Made by a program: the position numbers and the translations under genes. A DNA stretch of 64,000 nt, from positions 70,525,942-70,589,941 of the forward strand of contig NC_051067.1 of the NCBI RefSeq assembly GCF_004664715.2. Reading direction: 5' to 3'. How positions within the stretch are numbered: the first letter of the stretch is position 1; every line of letters starts with the position of its first letter. The DNA is from Peromyscus leucopus (lineage: Eukaryota; Chordata; Mammalia; Rodentia; Cricetidae). The notes under the pieces were generated by a model, which had not been told where the DNA came from, did not search any database, and saw nothing but the letters and a program-made list of their open reading frames with translations. Below, piece by piece: positions 31,866-42,446 of this stretch.

Positions 31866-31876
31866 AAAAGGAGGAA
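31866..31876 (+). promoter_or_regulatory. retroviral polypurine tract
   Basis: aaaaggaggaa lies one base before the TG of the LTR, the position where plus-strand DNA synthesis is primed in retroviruses. This fixes the plus-strand orientation of the ERV. Confidence 0.7.
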
Positions 31877-31877
31877 C

Positions 31878-32179
31878 TGTTGGCTCTCACTGCGGCAGCC
31901 TGCCTCTGCCGCCAAAGCAGTTAAGTTACAGCATCAACGGTCGGTCGCCAGGTGCCTTTCCACCCAACGTGTGCGCCCTTGAAAGTGCTGCCAGGCGCAC
32001 TCACTCTCTTGCCGCTTGCCCCCTGTTCCCTCTTCTTTTCTCTCTCTCTTCTCTCTCAATTCTTCTCTCCTTCCTCTTCCCTGTTCTCTGCCTGCCTGCC
32101 TCCCTCATGTTCCCACTCCAACACAGACTCTCGCCAACGTCCCCCAATAAACCTCTTGTGCAAACTCTGTTGCTTTACA
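31878..32179 (+). mobile_element. ERV 3' LTR
   Basis: About 302 bases, starting tgttggctctc and ending gctttaca. A pyrimidine-rich middle and an AATAAA at 32146-32151, close to the 3' end, fit an LTR. The 3' end could lie a few bases further on. A short 3' remnant of host sequence and a B1 follow. Confidence 0.65.
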
Positions 32180-32239
32180 GCTTGTTTGCTTAGTGGCAGA
32201 TCTGGGCAGGCACTCACTTCGCCTTTCTCTTTTTATCTT

Positions 32240-32375
32240 TACAGTCTCACTATGCAACCTCAGCTGTCCTGGAACTCACTATGGAGATCAGGCTGGCCTT
32301 GAGCTTACAGAGATTCCCCCTTTCTCTGCCTCCTGAGTGCTGTAACTACAGGTGTGTACCACCATGCCCAACACA
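32240..32375 (-). mobile_element. B1 SINE, old
   Basis: Antisense words cagtctcactatgcaacctc, atcaggctggccttgagctt and the head gtgtaccaccatgcccaac. Confidence 0.75.
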
Positions 32376-32439
32376 ATCAGCATCCTTCACGGCTGAGCCA
32401 TCTCTTCAGCCCCCACAATTACATTTATCAAGTAATGTA

Positions 32440-32575
32440 ATATAACGCCCATATACTGTCTCTAACCCTCTGAACAACAACCACCAAGTAGATATCATTA
32501 TGCCTATTTAATAGACCATAAAACTGGGACTTCAATAAGCAAATGGACCTTTTCAAGAGCCAGATCTTCACACAA
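32440..32575 (-). mobile_element. MIR SINE, part
   Basis: gtagatatcattatgcctat and ataaaactgggacttcaata follow the antisense MIR order; the tRNA-like head is missing. Confidence 0.5.
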
Positions 32576-32649
32576 ACAACTGCCTTTTTGCATCATAATT
32601 CCTGTCTAGATGAGGCTTCCTTGACTTGTGCCGACATTTTAAAAATGAA

Positions 32650-32817
32650 GCGGGGCTGGCAAGGTGGTACAGTAAGTAAAGGGGCTTGCCACCAAGCCAG
32701 ACAGCCTTAGTTCAGTCCCCGGACTTGGGTGGAAGACGAAGAGAACCAGCTCCCTGGAACTTGTCCTCTACCCTCCACCTGTCAAACACCATGTCAGTCT
32801 CACACCCCTACACTCAT

Positions 32818-32862
<45 letters not shown>

Positions 32863-32935
32863 ACACACACATGCGTGCACACACATGCGTGCACACACAC
32901 ACACACATGTGTACACACAAAAAAAAATAATTTGA
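32650..32935 (+). mobile_element. B3 SINE with long CA tail
   Basis: ggggctggcaaggtggtaca, ttgccaccaagccagacagc, cttgtcctctaccctccacc, then a CA array with GTGCA steps at about 32819-32907 and an A-run. Confidence 0.85.
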
Positions 32936-33794
32936 AAAAAAAACAAACTAGTGATGTATGCTGATTTTTCAAATATGGGAACTATATTTTGCATGCCAAA
33001 TTCAATTCTTTATTCAAAATAAAATAAATATAAAAACAATATAGCATTTCCCAGTACTTTTCTATTGAACAAAACTAACATCTTTCATGTTTACTATAAT
33101 GAGGCCAGACAATACAGAAAAGCAAAGCCATCCCTCTGATACCTTGTGAATTTTAAACACATACACAAATTAATTCCAGAACAATGGTGTTTCCAGAACT
33201 AAAGAAAAAAAAGAGATGAAAAACATTTAAATGGATAAAATGCAACAGACATACATAAAAAAAAAAAACAAACACAAGGCAAAATAACATTACTTATACT
33301 TCGAAAATAATGTTTTATTAACTAAGTCTTATAAAAATATGTAGTAGCAACAAATACACTCAGACTATTTGTAAACTATAGTGGAAACATAGAGGATATT
33401 TATAAAATATCTTAATTTCTTAAGACATCACATGTATTAATGCCAGTATCATACAGAGAGTATACTGTAAGTGTGGAGACAATTGATTTTACCAATCACA
33501 TTCTTTTTAAAAGTATGAATGAAATAGTAACCTCATTGTTTTTATAAATGTCCAGAAACAAATTGATCATGTGTTTTCAGTAATATAGTTTAAAATAGTA
33601 ATTATAGACCAGTGGTATAAGCCTCAAACCAAAGTTAAATAAACATGCAAAGTTCCTTACACAGCCTAACTAGCTGTTGCTGGTTACATAAAGGTCAGCA
33701 GCACCTCAGCCACCCTCAGGCATGAGGATCGGAAGCACTCAGGGTTATAATGCTGCTCTTTTGTGGTGGCATCTTGTGTAACTTAGTTGGGGCA
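32936..33794. other. no gene or repeat recognised
   Basis: A+T-rich stretch of about 860 bases. No frame or element is convincing. Confidence 0.5.
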
Positions 33795-34250
33795 TTAAGG
33801 GTTGTGTTGGTTGATTTCAAAACATGAACACAAGTTTTTGAGAGTCCCCCCTTTTAGGGTCAGAGTCTCTTGCCCTCACCTTGCATGTGGAACATGACAT
33901 TTAGAGGGCAGAAGTGATGGGCATGCTCTGGGAAGGTGGAGCTTACTCAGCCCAGCAGCTCCCTCCTCCTCGGTGTGTTAGCTCCTGGACCCCCAGACAA
34001 TAACCACAGGAGTGAGCCATCTTGGAAGCAGATCCCAAGCCTCCACTAAGACCTCAGGTGCCTGCTGCCCTTTCCAACATCCTGACCACAGCCACAGGAG
34101 AGACCTCACGCCAGCCCCACTCAATAGAGCTGCTCTTGAATTCTGACCCACTCACAGTGACTGAGGTGGTTATTTTTTTAAGGTCATTGTTTTAAAATAT
34201 TAAATTGTAGAGCATTTGTTATGCCACAATAGAAAACTAATACACCACTG
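33795..34250 (+). mobile_element. MLT1 (ERVL-MaLR) LTR
   Basis: Order of a near full-length MLT1: gggtcagagtctcttgccct, gtgagccatcttggaagcag, cacaggagagacctcacgcc, and the 3' end catttgttatgccacaatag and aaaactaataca. Confidence 0.8.
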
Positions 34251-34736
34251 TGTCAGGATATAGTACACAGCTTATGAAGGCCATAGTTGAGAAGTAGGAA
34301 ATGCCAAGTATCAATTTAGAATTTAGTTCCCCCCAAAAAAAGTGTCTATGGTCATTCCCCTTCTCAAGGGACTGTTCTAAGACATTCAGTAAATACTCGT
34401 GAAGTACTGAATGTTGTATAAACTATACCCTTTCCTCTACCCTCATACTTATGATCATTGATGAATTAGGCAAAGGTAATAGCAATAATAACTAATAATA
34501 AAGAGAATCATTTTAACAATTTAATAGAATAAGTATTGTGTGAATGTTCTCTTTCTCATTCAAAACACAGGGTTTTTCACAGTTGACTGCACGAAAAGGT
34601 GTCTTGAGAAAGAAACTACAGGTAAGGGCCAGGAGCTACGGTACACATTCTTGACCACGGTAGAATGCGTAGGCACCACAGTGGCCCTCCATGGTAAACA
34701 GTTACTCAGCTGAATGAAGATTAGAGAGGGCTACCC

Positions 34737-34737
<1 letters not shown>
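34251..34737. other. no gene or repeat recognised
   Basis: Unique-looking sequence between an MLT1 and a purine tract. Confidence 0.5.
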
Positions 34738-34785
<48 letters not shown>

Positions 34786-34812
34786 AGGGAGGGAGGGAGG
34801 GAGGGAGGGAGG

Positions 34813-34862
<50 letters not shown>
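34738..34862 (+). repeat. pure-purine (GA)n(GGGA)n(GA)n
   Basis: About 125 bases with only A and G on the plus strand, roughly symmetrical: GA array, GGGA array, GA array. Confidence 0.97.
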
Positions 34863-34864
<2 letters not shown>

Positions 34865-35648
34865 CTCCCACTGTGACTGAATCTGGCTTCAGAGAGGGCC
34901 CATGGAAAAACAGGTTCACTGAGCCCAGGTTGGTAAAATACAGCCAGGGCCGATTGGTTGGATTGGGAGCGCAGTTGGGAGACTGCCAGGAGCTTTCCAA
35001 GTACCAGGAAAATAAAGTAACTCTGAAGGGTAAGGGATGGATGTGCGAGGGCACAGATTCAGGGATCGGGGTGTGAGCCCCGGTAAATGGAGGAAGGTAA
35101 AGTCCGGTGGGGAAGACGGGTGGGGACGAACTCATCCTAAGATGAGAGTGGATTTCACACAGCTGGCTAGAACTCAGACCAGTGCTCTCAGGGGTGTAGA
35201 TTACAGTCACAAGGTCAGAGGCTGCAGGATCAATTTTGTCCTGGATGGAGGAAAATTGAGAAATGTTAGGATTCTATCTCAAAACAGTTCATAAAGACTC
35301 TGGCTGCCTTTGAGGATTCAACGGGAAATAATGTCTTTTCCCATTTAGTGCAAGTGCTAGTCAGAACCTCTCGTAATGCCTGAAATTGCTGCCGTTGTCT
35401 GTTGGAGTACCTTCATTTTCACACCCCCTGTGACAGCATGGAGGCGGGGCAACACCGGGACCACGTCCACAGCTGTCCTCAGAGCCCTGTCCGCTCACCT
35501 CTACATCTCCAGCCATGTCATCTCAGGCACATGTCCTCAACCAGGTGTCCCTCAACATGCATAGGTTGGTCTAATGACAGAACCAGCATGACTAAAATCT
35601 GCTTATGTGCGTAGGACTGTTAGGGCCCTTCACAACCTTAGCCATAAA
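34863..35648. other. no gene or repeat recognised
   Basis: About 790 bases free of recognisable repeats. Short overlapping frames on both strands carry no motif. Confidence 0.5.
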
Positions 35649-35649
35649 A

Positions 35650-35790
35650 AAATAAATAAAATAAAATTCCATTCTTTTCATCAACATGGATGAAACTGGA
35701 GAACACTGTCTTAAATAAGATGGACACAGAAAAGCAAGCACCACGTGACTTCACTCATATGTGAAAGCTAGGAGTTGTTCTCAAAGACAT
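35650..35790 (+). mobile_element. L1M ORF2 3' end fragment
   Basis: acatggatgaaactggagaa, aagatggacacagaaaagca and cttcactcatatgtgaaagc are the end of ORF2 and the start of the 3' UTR of an old L1. Confidence 0.8.
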
Positions 35791-35798
35791 TGAGAGGA

Positions 35799-36001
35799 GG
35801 GGGCTGGGGTTATGGCTCACTTGACAGTGTTTGCCTAGTGTGGTGGTTTCGATGAGCATGGCCCCCAGAGACTCATATTTGAATGCTTAGAGAGTTAGGG
35901 AGTAGCATTAGGAAGTGTGGCCTTGTTGGGGTAGATGTGGCCTTGTTGGAGGAAATGTGTCACTGGGGGTGAGCTTTGGGGCTTCAAGTGCTCAAGCCAG
36001 G

Positions 36002-36079
<78 letters not shown>

Positions 36080-36325
36080 TCCTTCTCCCTGCTTATCCAG
36101 ATGTAGAACTCTCTGTTCCTTCTCCAGTACCATGTCTGCCTGCATGTCACCATGCTTCCCACCATGATGATAATGGACTAAACCTCTGAACCTGTAAGCC
36201 AGCCCCATTTAATGTCTTTATAAGAGTTGCCATGGTCATGATGTCTCTCTCTTTACAGCGTTAGAAACCCTAACTAAGACACCTAGCATTTACAAAGTCC
36301 TAAGTTTTATCCACAAAAGTAAATA
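35799..36325 (+). mobile_element. ID SINE split by a MaLR LTR
   Basis: gggctggggttatggctcac lies before the LTR and catttacaaagtcctaag after it, so an ID unit was cut at its cctag word. Confidence 0.75.
35839..36281 (+). mobile_element. complete MT/ORR1-type MaLR LTR
   Basis: 443 bases from tgtggtggtttcgatg to ctaactaagaca. The target duplication cctag (35834-35838 and 36282-36286) is 5 bp, as expected for ERVL-MaLR. It carries a doubled ggccttgttggggtagatgt segment and a (TC)n array at 36007-36080. Confidence 0.92.
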
Positions 36326-36460
36326 CACTAGGTATGGGGGTATGGGGGTGTCTACCTGTTAGCCCCAAGAGGATTCAAAGTTCAAGGTCATTCTTGGCTA
36401 CACAGAAGCTCAGGAAGCCTGGGATACATGGAATACATGAGACTTGGTCTCAAAAAAATT
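36326..36460 (+). mobile_element. B1-related SINE, old
   Basis: gggggtgtctacctgttagc, caaggtcattcttggctaca and gagacttggtctcaaaa are in B1 order. Confidence 0.55.
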
Positions 36461-37101
36461 GATTACCTTTTTCATCAATTTATGTATGCATATATGTGCA
36501 CATAAGAACAACAAATTTTTGAAGAAATATATTATACCTGATTTAAACATTCTATAATGCATGCATCTTCCAAACATTGCATTTCCCCATTGATATGGAC
36601 AATTTTTATGTTGTGATGAGCTAGCTAAAAATAAATACAAGGTTTTTTTTAAAGAGGTATAATTACAAATCCAATAGATTTAAGAATGAAAAGAATGAAA
36701 GAGAATCAGACAGCCTGATAGCCATCCAACCATTAAAAATGATTATCTTTAGACCATGTTTCAGAAACTTAGCAGTTACTTTAGTACACATTCACAAGAA
36801 TAAGTCAAAATAGTCAGTGTTTATATCTACAAAGCTAGAATCTCCCGTTTCCTGGAATTGAAGTGAAATAAATCGAAGTCCCCACAATGGACCCAAAGCT
36901 GCCCTGGTCCACCGTCCTTAAGATTTCTTCAAGTTATCCATATGTCTAGCATTCTGTTGGCTTCAGTATCCAGTCTCTGTGTCCTTCCTCCTTGGCAACA
37001 TTATAACGTGGACCACAGCCCTTTCACTGATGCCCACAAAGCCACTACTGGTAGAAGAAGCAAATTTCTCTAAAGATTTATGGGTCATAGAAATCCCTTA
37101 G
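36461..37101. other. no gene or repeat recognised
   Basis: A+T-rich unique-looking stretch without a convincing frame. Confidence 0.5.
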
Positions 37102-37195
37102 CTGGGGGCTGGGGGCGTAGCTCAGCAGTGAAGCACACGTCAGCATGCGAAAGGCCCCAGGTATAATCCCCAGCACTACAGAAGAAAACAACTTA
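37102..37195 (+). mobile_element. ID SINE
   Basis: gggggctgggggcgtagctc, aagcacacgtcagcatgcga and ataatccccagcactaca, with an A-rich end. Confidence 0.85.
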
Positions 37196-37495
37196 CATTT
37201 TTTAGTCTTGTTCCTTACATCAACCATGGCCCCAATCATTTCGTGTGATGTTTAGTGCCTAGATCATCTTGGGGTGTTCTAACAAAATGCCTAAGGCTGA
37301 GAAATTGATACCTAGTCAATATTTGCTTACAGTTTTGAAAGCCAAGGTCAAGGCTCCAACAGACAGGGTGTCAGATGAGACCGTGCTTTCTTCTTCACAG
37401 ACGGCACCTCTCACTGTCTCCTTACATGGGGAAATGGACAACAGGGCAGAATGGGCAAGCAGACTCTCAATTCCTTTCAGGAAGGTTTCTTATTA
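37196..37495. other. no gene or repeat recognised
   Basis: Unique-looking; a short plus-strand frame has no recognisable product. Confidence 0.45.
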
Positions 37496-38095
37496 GCTAA
37501 ACTCTGCCACTGTGACCAAATACCTGACAAAAACAACTTCAAAGGGAGAAAGAACTATTTAACTCACAGATTTAAAAACGTCACTCCACCATCCTTGGCT
37601 CTGTTGCTTCTGGTGAGACAGGATATATCACGGCTTCAGGGGAGTGTGGCAGAAGCCACTCACATCATGGCAGCCACAAAGCAGTGAGTTAGAAATGGGG
37701 TTGGGAGTGGCTGGAGAGAGAAGAGCTTAGCAGTTAAGGGCTACTCTTCCAAAGGACCCGGATTGGATTCCCAACACCCACATAGTGGTTCATAACCATT
37801 TGCAGCTCCAGTTTTGAAGCAATCTGACACCCTCCTCCGGCTCCTGTGGGTACCAGACACACACAGTGTACAGACATACACGGAGGTAAAACACATCAAG
37901 TAAGATTAAAAAAAAAAAAAAAAGCAATGGGCTGGGACCAGATGTAGCTTTCAGTGCATGACCCAGTGACCTACTTCTTTCAACTAGACCCTGCCACTTA
38001 AAGTTTTCCAAACTTCCCCAAATAGCACCACAGCTGAGAGCCCAGTACTCAACCCATGAGCCCGTGGAGGACAGCTCACAGTCAAAACGTAACAG
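37496..38095 (-). mobile_element. rodent MaLR-like repeat split by a B2/B3
   Basis: Left: actgtgaccaaatacctgac. Right: gacctacttctttcaactag, cccaaatagcaccacagctg and actcaacccatgagcccgtg. Same family as 9425 and 38663. The SINE at 37703-37924 lies in the middle. Confidence 0.65.
37703..37924 (+). mobile_element. B2/B3-type SINE
   Basis: ggctggagagagaagagctt, ttggattcccaacacccaca, ggttcataaccatttgcagc, and an A tail. Confidence 0.8.
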
Positions 38096-38129
38096 GCACT
38101 AATGTCGCTCACAAAGTTGAAGCCACCAT

Positions 38130-38486
38130 TGTGGTGGTATTGTGTTCCCCAAAATATTGTGCACCCTAATACAGCCAAGCATGGTGACTCACACCTTTAA
38201 TCCCAGAAAGTGAGCCTTTAATCCCAGGGAGTGATGGCAGAAGGCAGAAAGGTATATAAGGCGTGAAGACCAGGAACTAGAAGCGTTTAGCTGGTTAAGC
38301 TTTTAGGCTTTGAGCAGCACAGTTCGGCTGAGAGGCATCCAGTCTGAGGAAACAGGATCACTTGAGGAACTGGTGAGGTGAGGTAGCTGTGGCTTGTTCT
38401 GCTTCTCTGATCTTCCAGCTTTCACCCCAATAACTGGCCTCAGGTTTGATTTTATTAATAAGACCTTCTAAGATTCGTGCTCTACA
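38130..38486 (+). mobile_element. B1-bearing LTR, copy 1
   Basis: Begins tgtggtggtattgtgttc and ends gattcgtgctctaca. After about 40 bases a B1 head (agccaagcatggtgactcac) is followed by a second truncated head at 38211-38230. A TATA-like tatataag lies at 38253-38260, and the end block ctgcttctctgatcttccag to ttattaataagacc is shared with the copies at 49257 and 62335. No target duplication found. Confidence 0.8.
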
Positions 38487-38589
38487 CCAGGACTTCATCG
38501 CCACCTAAAGCTCCAACTCCTAATACTGTCACCAACATGTATCATGACAAGAATAACCATTCAAAGCTCAGTTCTCAGCCTTCAGCCAT

Positions 38590-38662
38590 GCCCCAGTCCA
38601 TTGACTGTGTGCCAAACTCCATTTTACATGTGTTATCTTCCTTCGTCCTCATTGAAACTCTT
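38590..38662 (-). mobile_element. MIR SINE fragment
   Basis: tgtgtgccaaactccatttt and acatgtgttatcttccttcg correspond to the antisense MIR 3' region. It touches the next repeat. Confidence 0.45.
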
Positions 38663-39025
38663 TGTATTAGTTACTTTCCTGTGTCTGATAAAACACCCCA
38701 AGCAAAAGCAACTTATGGAAGAAAAAAATTTAGTTGGTCTGTGGTTCCAGAGGGAAGTGTCCATCATGTCAGGGAAGCTTGCTGGCAAGCAACAGGCATG
38801 ATGTCTAGAGCAGAAAGGTGACAGTTCACAAAGCAGGGAGAGTGAATTGGAAGTGGCCACAGGCCACGGAGAACCCACCACCAATGACGCTACTTCCTGC
38901 AGCCAGGCCGTACTCCCTAAACCTCCTAAACAGCACTACCAACTTGGGGCCAAGTATTCAAACATAACAGCAGGGAATATTCTCATTTTAACCACTACAC
39001 CATTTGAAGATGGAATTCTTCTAAT
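38663..39025 (-). mobile_element. rodent MaLR-like repeat
   Basis: ttagttactttcctgtgtct, caagcaaaagcaacttatgg, tccatcatgtcagggaagct, and ccaacttggggccaagtatt near the far end; nearly complete member of the 9425 family. Confidence 0.65.
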
Positions 39026-39044
39026 GACAAAGAAATGAAGATCT

Positions 39045-39205
39045 ACCTAGCCAGGTGGGCACCATACGGCTTTAACTCCAGCACTTGGGAGGCAGAGACA
39101 GGTGGACCTCTGTAAGTGTGAGGCCAGCCTGGGCTACATAGCAAGTTCTAGGACAGCCAGGGCTACAAAGAAAGACTGTTTCAAACAAACAAACAAACAA
39201 AGATT
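39045..39205 (+). mobile_element. B1 SINE
   Basis: From agccaggtgggcaccatacg through gtgaggccagcctgggctac to an (AAAC)n tail. Confidence 0.88.
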
Positions 39206-39373
39206 CACCTGAAATCTCAGCACTTAGGAGACCAGGTGGCCAACCTTGAGGTACCTAGTAAAACCCTGTCCCATACCAAAAATAGAAGAAAAAGTAAGAA
39301 AAGTAATAAGAGGAGAGGGCCAGGCATGCCTTTAATCCCAGTACATGGAGGCAGAGGTAGGTGGAGGGACTGG
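39206..39373 (+). mobile_element. two further B1 fragments
   Basis: A diverged fragment (tgaaatctcagcacttagga to aaaccctgtcccata) and a B1 head (ggccaggcatgcctttaatc) that stops where the LTR at 39374 begins. The body does not resume beyond that LTR, so the fragment was already truncated. Confidence 0.6.
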
Positions 39374-39718
39374 TGTAGCCAGAAGGTCCCTCCAGTCCCA
39401 CCCGGCCACTTATAATATAATCATACAGAGGCTTATATTAATTACAAACTGCATGCCCATGGCCTATGGCTCAAGCTCCTTGCTAGCTAGCTCTTATAAC
39501 TTAACCCATTTCTATTAATCTATAAGTTGCCACATGGCTGTGGCATTACCGGTCTGGCAGCAGCTGGCATCTCCCCCTCCTCTCCTTTCTTCTCTCTGTA
39601 TATCTGCTTGGATTTCCCACCTGCCTCTAAGCTGTCTTGCCATAGGCCAATGCTACTTTATTTATCAACCAATCAGAGCAACACATATTCACAGCATACA
39701 GAAAGGCATCTCCCAGCA
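39374..39718 (-). mobile_element. solo LTR with exact 6-bp target duplication
   Basis: 345 bases, tgtagccagaag to tctcccagca, flanked by gactgg at 39368-39373 and 39719-39724. Same family as 21121 and 23542. Its length is near that of Peromyscus mys LTRs as I remember them, but I could not compare sequences. Confidence 0.9.
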
Positions 39719-39959
39719 GACTGGTCCTGCAGAATGATAACCGCAGGATCTCCATGACTTGGGGCAACAGAAGGATATCCAAGAGTTCTGGTGAGGGTCC
39801 AGTGATGATAGTGTGCCAGAGGCCTTGAACCAGACCGACTCGTTGCAATGAACATTTTATGGGTGGGGCTGAGTGGACAAAAGGGTGTACCGCGTGACAC
39901 ACGGCAGCTCCCAATGCCACTGGGATGAGTGAAGAGGTGTTGGAAAGACAAGGAGTGAG

Positions 39960-39965
<6 letters not shown>

Positions 39966-40017
<52 letters not shown>
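39966..40017 (+). repeat. (GT)n
   Basis: Uninterrupted GT array. The preceding 240 bases (39725-39965) show no recognised element. Confidence 0.97.
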
Positions 40018-40018
<1 letters not shown>

Positions 40019-40139
40019 TTTGTCTGTGTGGTGTGTGTGCTTGTACATGTGTGGTATCTAGTATGTGTACAGCTGTGTGTGAGTACAAATACATGCATGC
40101 TTGTGAAGAACCAATGAAAACATCTGGATATTGATCCCC

Positions 40140-40345
40140 ATCTTCTGCTTCATTTGAGATGAGGTCTCTTTGTTGTTGACCACTGTGTATGTCACATCTG
40201 GCCCATGAACCTCCAGTGAATCTCCTGACTTCACCTCCTTTCTCACTATAGGAGCATTAAAATTACAGACACATGCTACCATGTCTGGTTTGTGGAATTT
40301 GAACTCAGTACTTTATGCACTGGGCCATCATCTCCCCAACCCTCA
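40140..40345 (-). mobile_element. B4-like (ID+B1) composite SINE
   Basis: A diverged antisense B1 part (gagatgaggtctctttgttg; aaaattacagacacatgcta) is followed by an antisense ID-like part (gaactcagtactttatgcac; gggccatcatctcccc), the order of B4-type composites. Confidence 0.6.
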
Positions 40346-40564
40346 TCTGCCTTCTCTATGATATCTCCAGCATAGTTATAATGAAGACCTTGTCTGTTCA
40401 TTCCAGCAGCTAATAGGCATCTGCTGTCTACTTCCATGTCTTCTACTGGGTGAAGATTTGGCATGCATCCCCTCGGGGTGGGGGTTGGGGGAGAGAGCAG
40501 AAAAAACATACCACTTGTCTTCCTTCCTTTCTGTTTTTAGATGACTTGGTTTGGTCTAGGTCTG
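40346..40564. other. no gene or repeat recognised
   Basis: Unique-looking interval with a G-rich patch near 40475-40495. Confidence 0.45.
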
Positions 40565-40645
40565 TTTTGATGGCACTGAATTTGAAAGCCAGGGCCTTGG
40601 ACATATTAGACAAACTACCTACCACTGAGCTACACTCCCAGGCCA
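40565..40645 (-). mobile_element. ID SINE
   Basis: agccagggccttggacatat, cctaccactgagctacactc and ccaggcc are the antisense ID words. Confidence 0.75.
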
Positions 40646-40684
40646 CAAGGCACAATATTGGAAGCAAATGAGAAGTCCTCGCCA

Positions 40685-40812
40685 CACACTGCTCCTACCA
40701 GCAACTCCATCTTGGACTTCCCAGTCTCTAGAACCATGAGAAATAGTTTTATTTTATTTATACATTATCCAGTCTGTGGCATTTTGTTATAGCTACAGAT
40801 GGGCTAAGACAA
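40685..40812 (+). mobile_element. MST/MLT1-type MaLR LTR, 3' end
   Basis: ctccatcttggacttcccag, ctagaaccatgagaaatag, ccagtctgtggcattttgtt and gatgggctaagacaa form the 3' end of an MST-like LTR. Confidence 0.75.
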
Positions 40813-40892
40813 CCTGCAACACTTAGAACCACCTCCTGCCCACACGTACCCATCTTCCCCTATATCAAATAAACCATTACCTTCCTTATGCT

Positions 40893-41042
40893 AGTTGAGA
40901 CAGAGGTGGTGGCGCAGGCCTTTAATCCCAGCACTCAGGAGGCAGAGGCAAGTGGATCTCTGTGAGTTTGAGGCCAGCCTGGTCAACATAGAGAATTCCA
41001 GGACAAGTAGGATGGTTACACAGAGAAACCCTGTCACACACA

Positions 41043-41080
<38 letters not shown>

Positions 41081-41100
41081 TCAAAAAAAAAAAAAAAAAA
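40893..41100 (+). mobile_element. B1 SINE with (CA)n and A tail
   Basis: gaggtggtggcgcaggcctt through cagagaaaccctgtc, then a CA array at about 41035-41079 and an A-run. Confidence 0.9.
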
Positions 41101-41124
41101 GAAAGAAACCTGTTGCTGTTTGTT

Positions 41125-41195
41125 TTCAGAGACCAGGACAATGGCCTAGCACATAGTAGGTTTACTGAATATTAGATCTGAATGAGTATCAAATT
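41125..41195 (+). mobile_element. MIR/L2 3' end fragment
   Basis: caatggcctagcacatagta followed by ggtttactgaatatt fits the shared MIR/L2 terminus. Confidence 0.45.
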
Positions 41196-41658
41196 CAAGA
41201 AATACATCAGATGATTAACTGAGTCACCCAAATCTTATGCATTAGTCTTTAAACAATTCCTTATGAAGCTATAAAGTTGTTCTCTTTTAGGGAAAACACT
41301 TCAATGTAGACTTTCTTTAGCTATAGTGTTCCTATAGCCTCAAATCTTCTCGTTCCTTTATGGATTCTCATACTCGTTCTTAGAGCAACATGTTCACCAG
41401 ATTTTCCATCTCTCTCCCCTGTGATGCTTTGAAGTAAAGTATGATTGAATAACTGCAGTCTGAGCTTTGACAAAGTTTGCAGTAAATGGATTACAGATAA
41501 TTTCCTTTAAATGTGATCTTCAATGGTGGTAATATACAAAGCTCACCAGAGCAGGAAGTTTACCAAGGACAGGAGATTTAGAAAGGTATTCACAGAAAAT
41601 ACCAGCACATTTGTTGAATCTAAGATACCACTGATCTTTAAATACACCATTATTTACC
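41196..41658. other. no gene or repeat recognised
   Basis: Unique-looking A+T-rich interval upstream of a TA array. Confidence 0.5.
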
Positions 41659-41742
41659 AATATATAATATATATATACATATATGCATATGTATGTATAT
41701 ATACATATATATGCATATATATATATACACATATATATGATA
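41659..41742 (+). repeat. imperfect (TA)n with ACAT/GCAT steps
   Basis: TA array broken by palindromic catatg and gcatat words; self-complementary. Confidence 0.92.
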
Positions 41743-41794
41743 CCAGTTAAACTCTGATACAACACTCTCTTACCACTTAGAATCACTCAGAATT

Positions 41795-42012
41795 TTGTTG
41801 TTGCTGCTGTTGTTTTCTGGTGTGTGTTTATTTGTGACAGGGTCTCACGATGTAGCACTGATCTGGAACTCACTATGTAGACCAGGCTAGGCTTGAACTC
41901 ATGGAGCTCTACCTGCTTCTGCCTTCCCAGTTTTGGGATTAAAGGCGTGTGCTGCTACGTTTGGTTTTTCTTTTGGGGACTGTCTCACTATGTAGCCCAT
42001 GCTGGCCTAGGA
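41795..42012 (-). mobile_element. B1 SINE plus second B1 fragment
   Basis: tgacagggtctcacgatgta, gtagaccaggctaggcttga and ttttgggattaaaggcgtgt form a minus-strand B1 (to about 41965). ggggactgtctcactatgta then begins a second, truncated one. Confidence 0.8.
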
Positions 42013-42197
42013 CAAAAAGAGAAAGAGAGGAGGAGGAAGATAAATCACCCATCAATACTACGTGTTAGTTATTTTCGATTTACCAATTGTTGAGGCTAAG
42101 AACTGAAGAACACCCTAATGAGTCCCTCATTGGAGAAACTAGTCAATCACAAAGATGCCCCTGAATGCCCAGTAGGCAATGAACCACCTCGTCTGCT

Positions 42198-42284
42198 TTA
42201 TGCAGTACTAGAGACTAGAGACAGGATCCAGCGCTCTGCATGCTAGGAAAGCCCTCTATCAAGTGAGCTTCATCCCCAACCCTA
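42198..42284 (-). mobile_element. ID SINE
   Basis: tgcagtactagagactagag, atgctaggaaagccctctat and gtgagcttcatccccaac are antisense ID words with several changes. Confidence 0.7.
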
Positions 42285-42446
42285 AGGAAGACACATCAAT
42301 CTAACCACTTAATATGGCTTGGACTCTTACAAATGTAACCTCATGAATCTGACTTTTTAAAAGGCGCATTGTTACACTTCACTTCCCAGGAATATGGGAG
42401 TGTTACATCTTAGAGTTATTGCATTTGACCGTAGACGGATTTTTCT

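Larger units (their letters stand above)
27202..31877 (+). mobile_element. defective ERV internal region
   Basis: This stretch leads up to a polypurine tract and a 3' LTR, and contains two decayed nucleocapsid-type zinc knuckles (30060 and 30142). The front (27.3-28.2 kb) is GC-rich leader-like sequence; 28.3-31.4 kb is A+T-rich. Only about 1.7 kb separates the knuckles from the LTR, where pol and env would normally need over 4 kb, so most of pol and env is gone. No frame is intact. A 5' LTR homologous to the 3' LTR was not found, so the left border is a guess. Two knuckles and the LTR style suggest a class I element. Confidence 0.6.

Noticed and set aside
40450..40520. Promoter-like G-rich patch
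   Set aside because: Short, between SINE remnants, with no TATA, CpG cluster or downstream exon.
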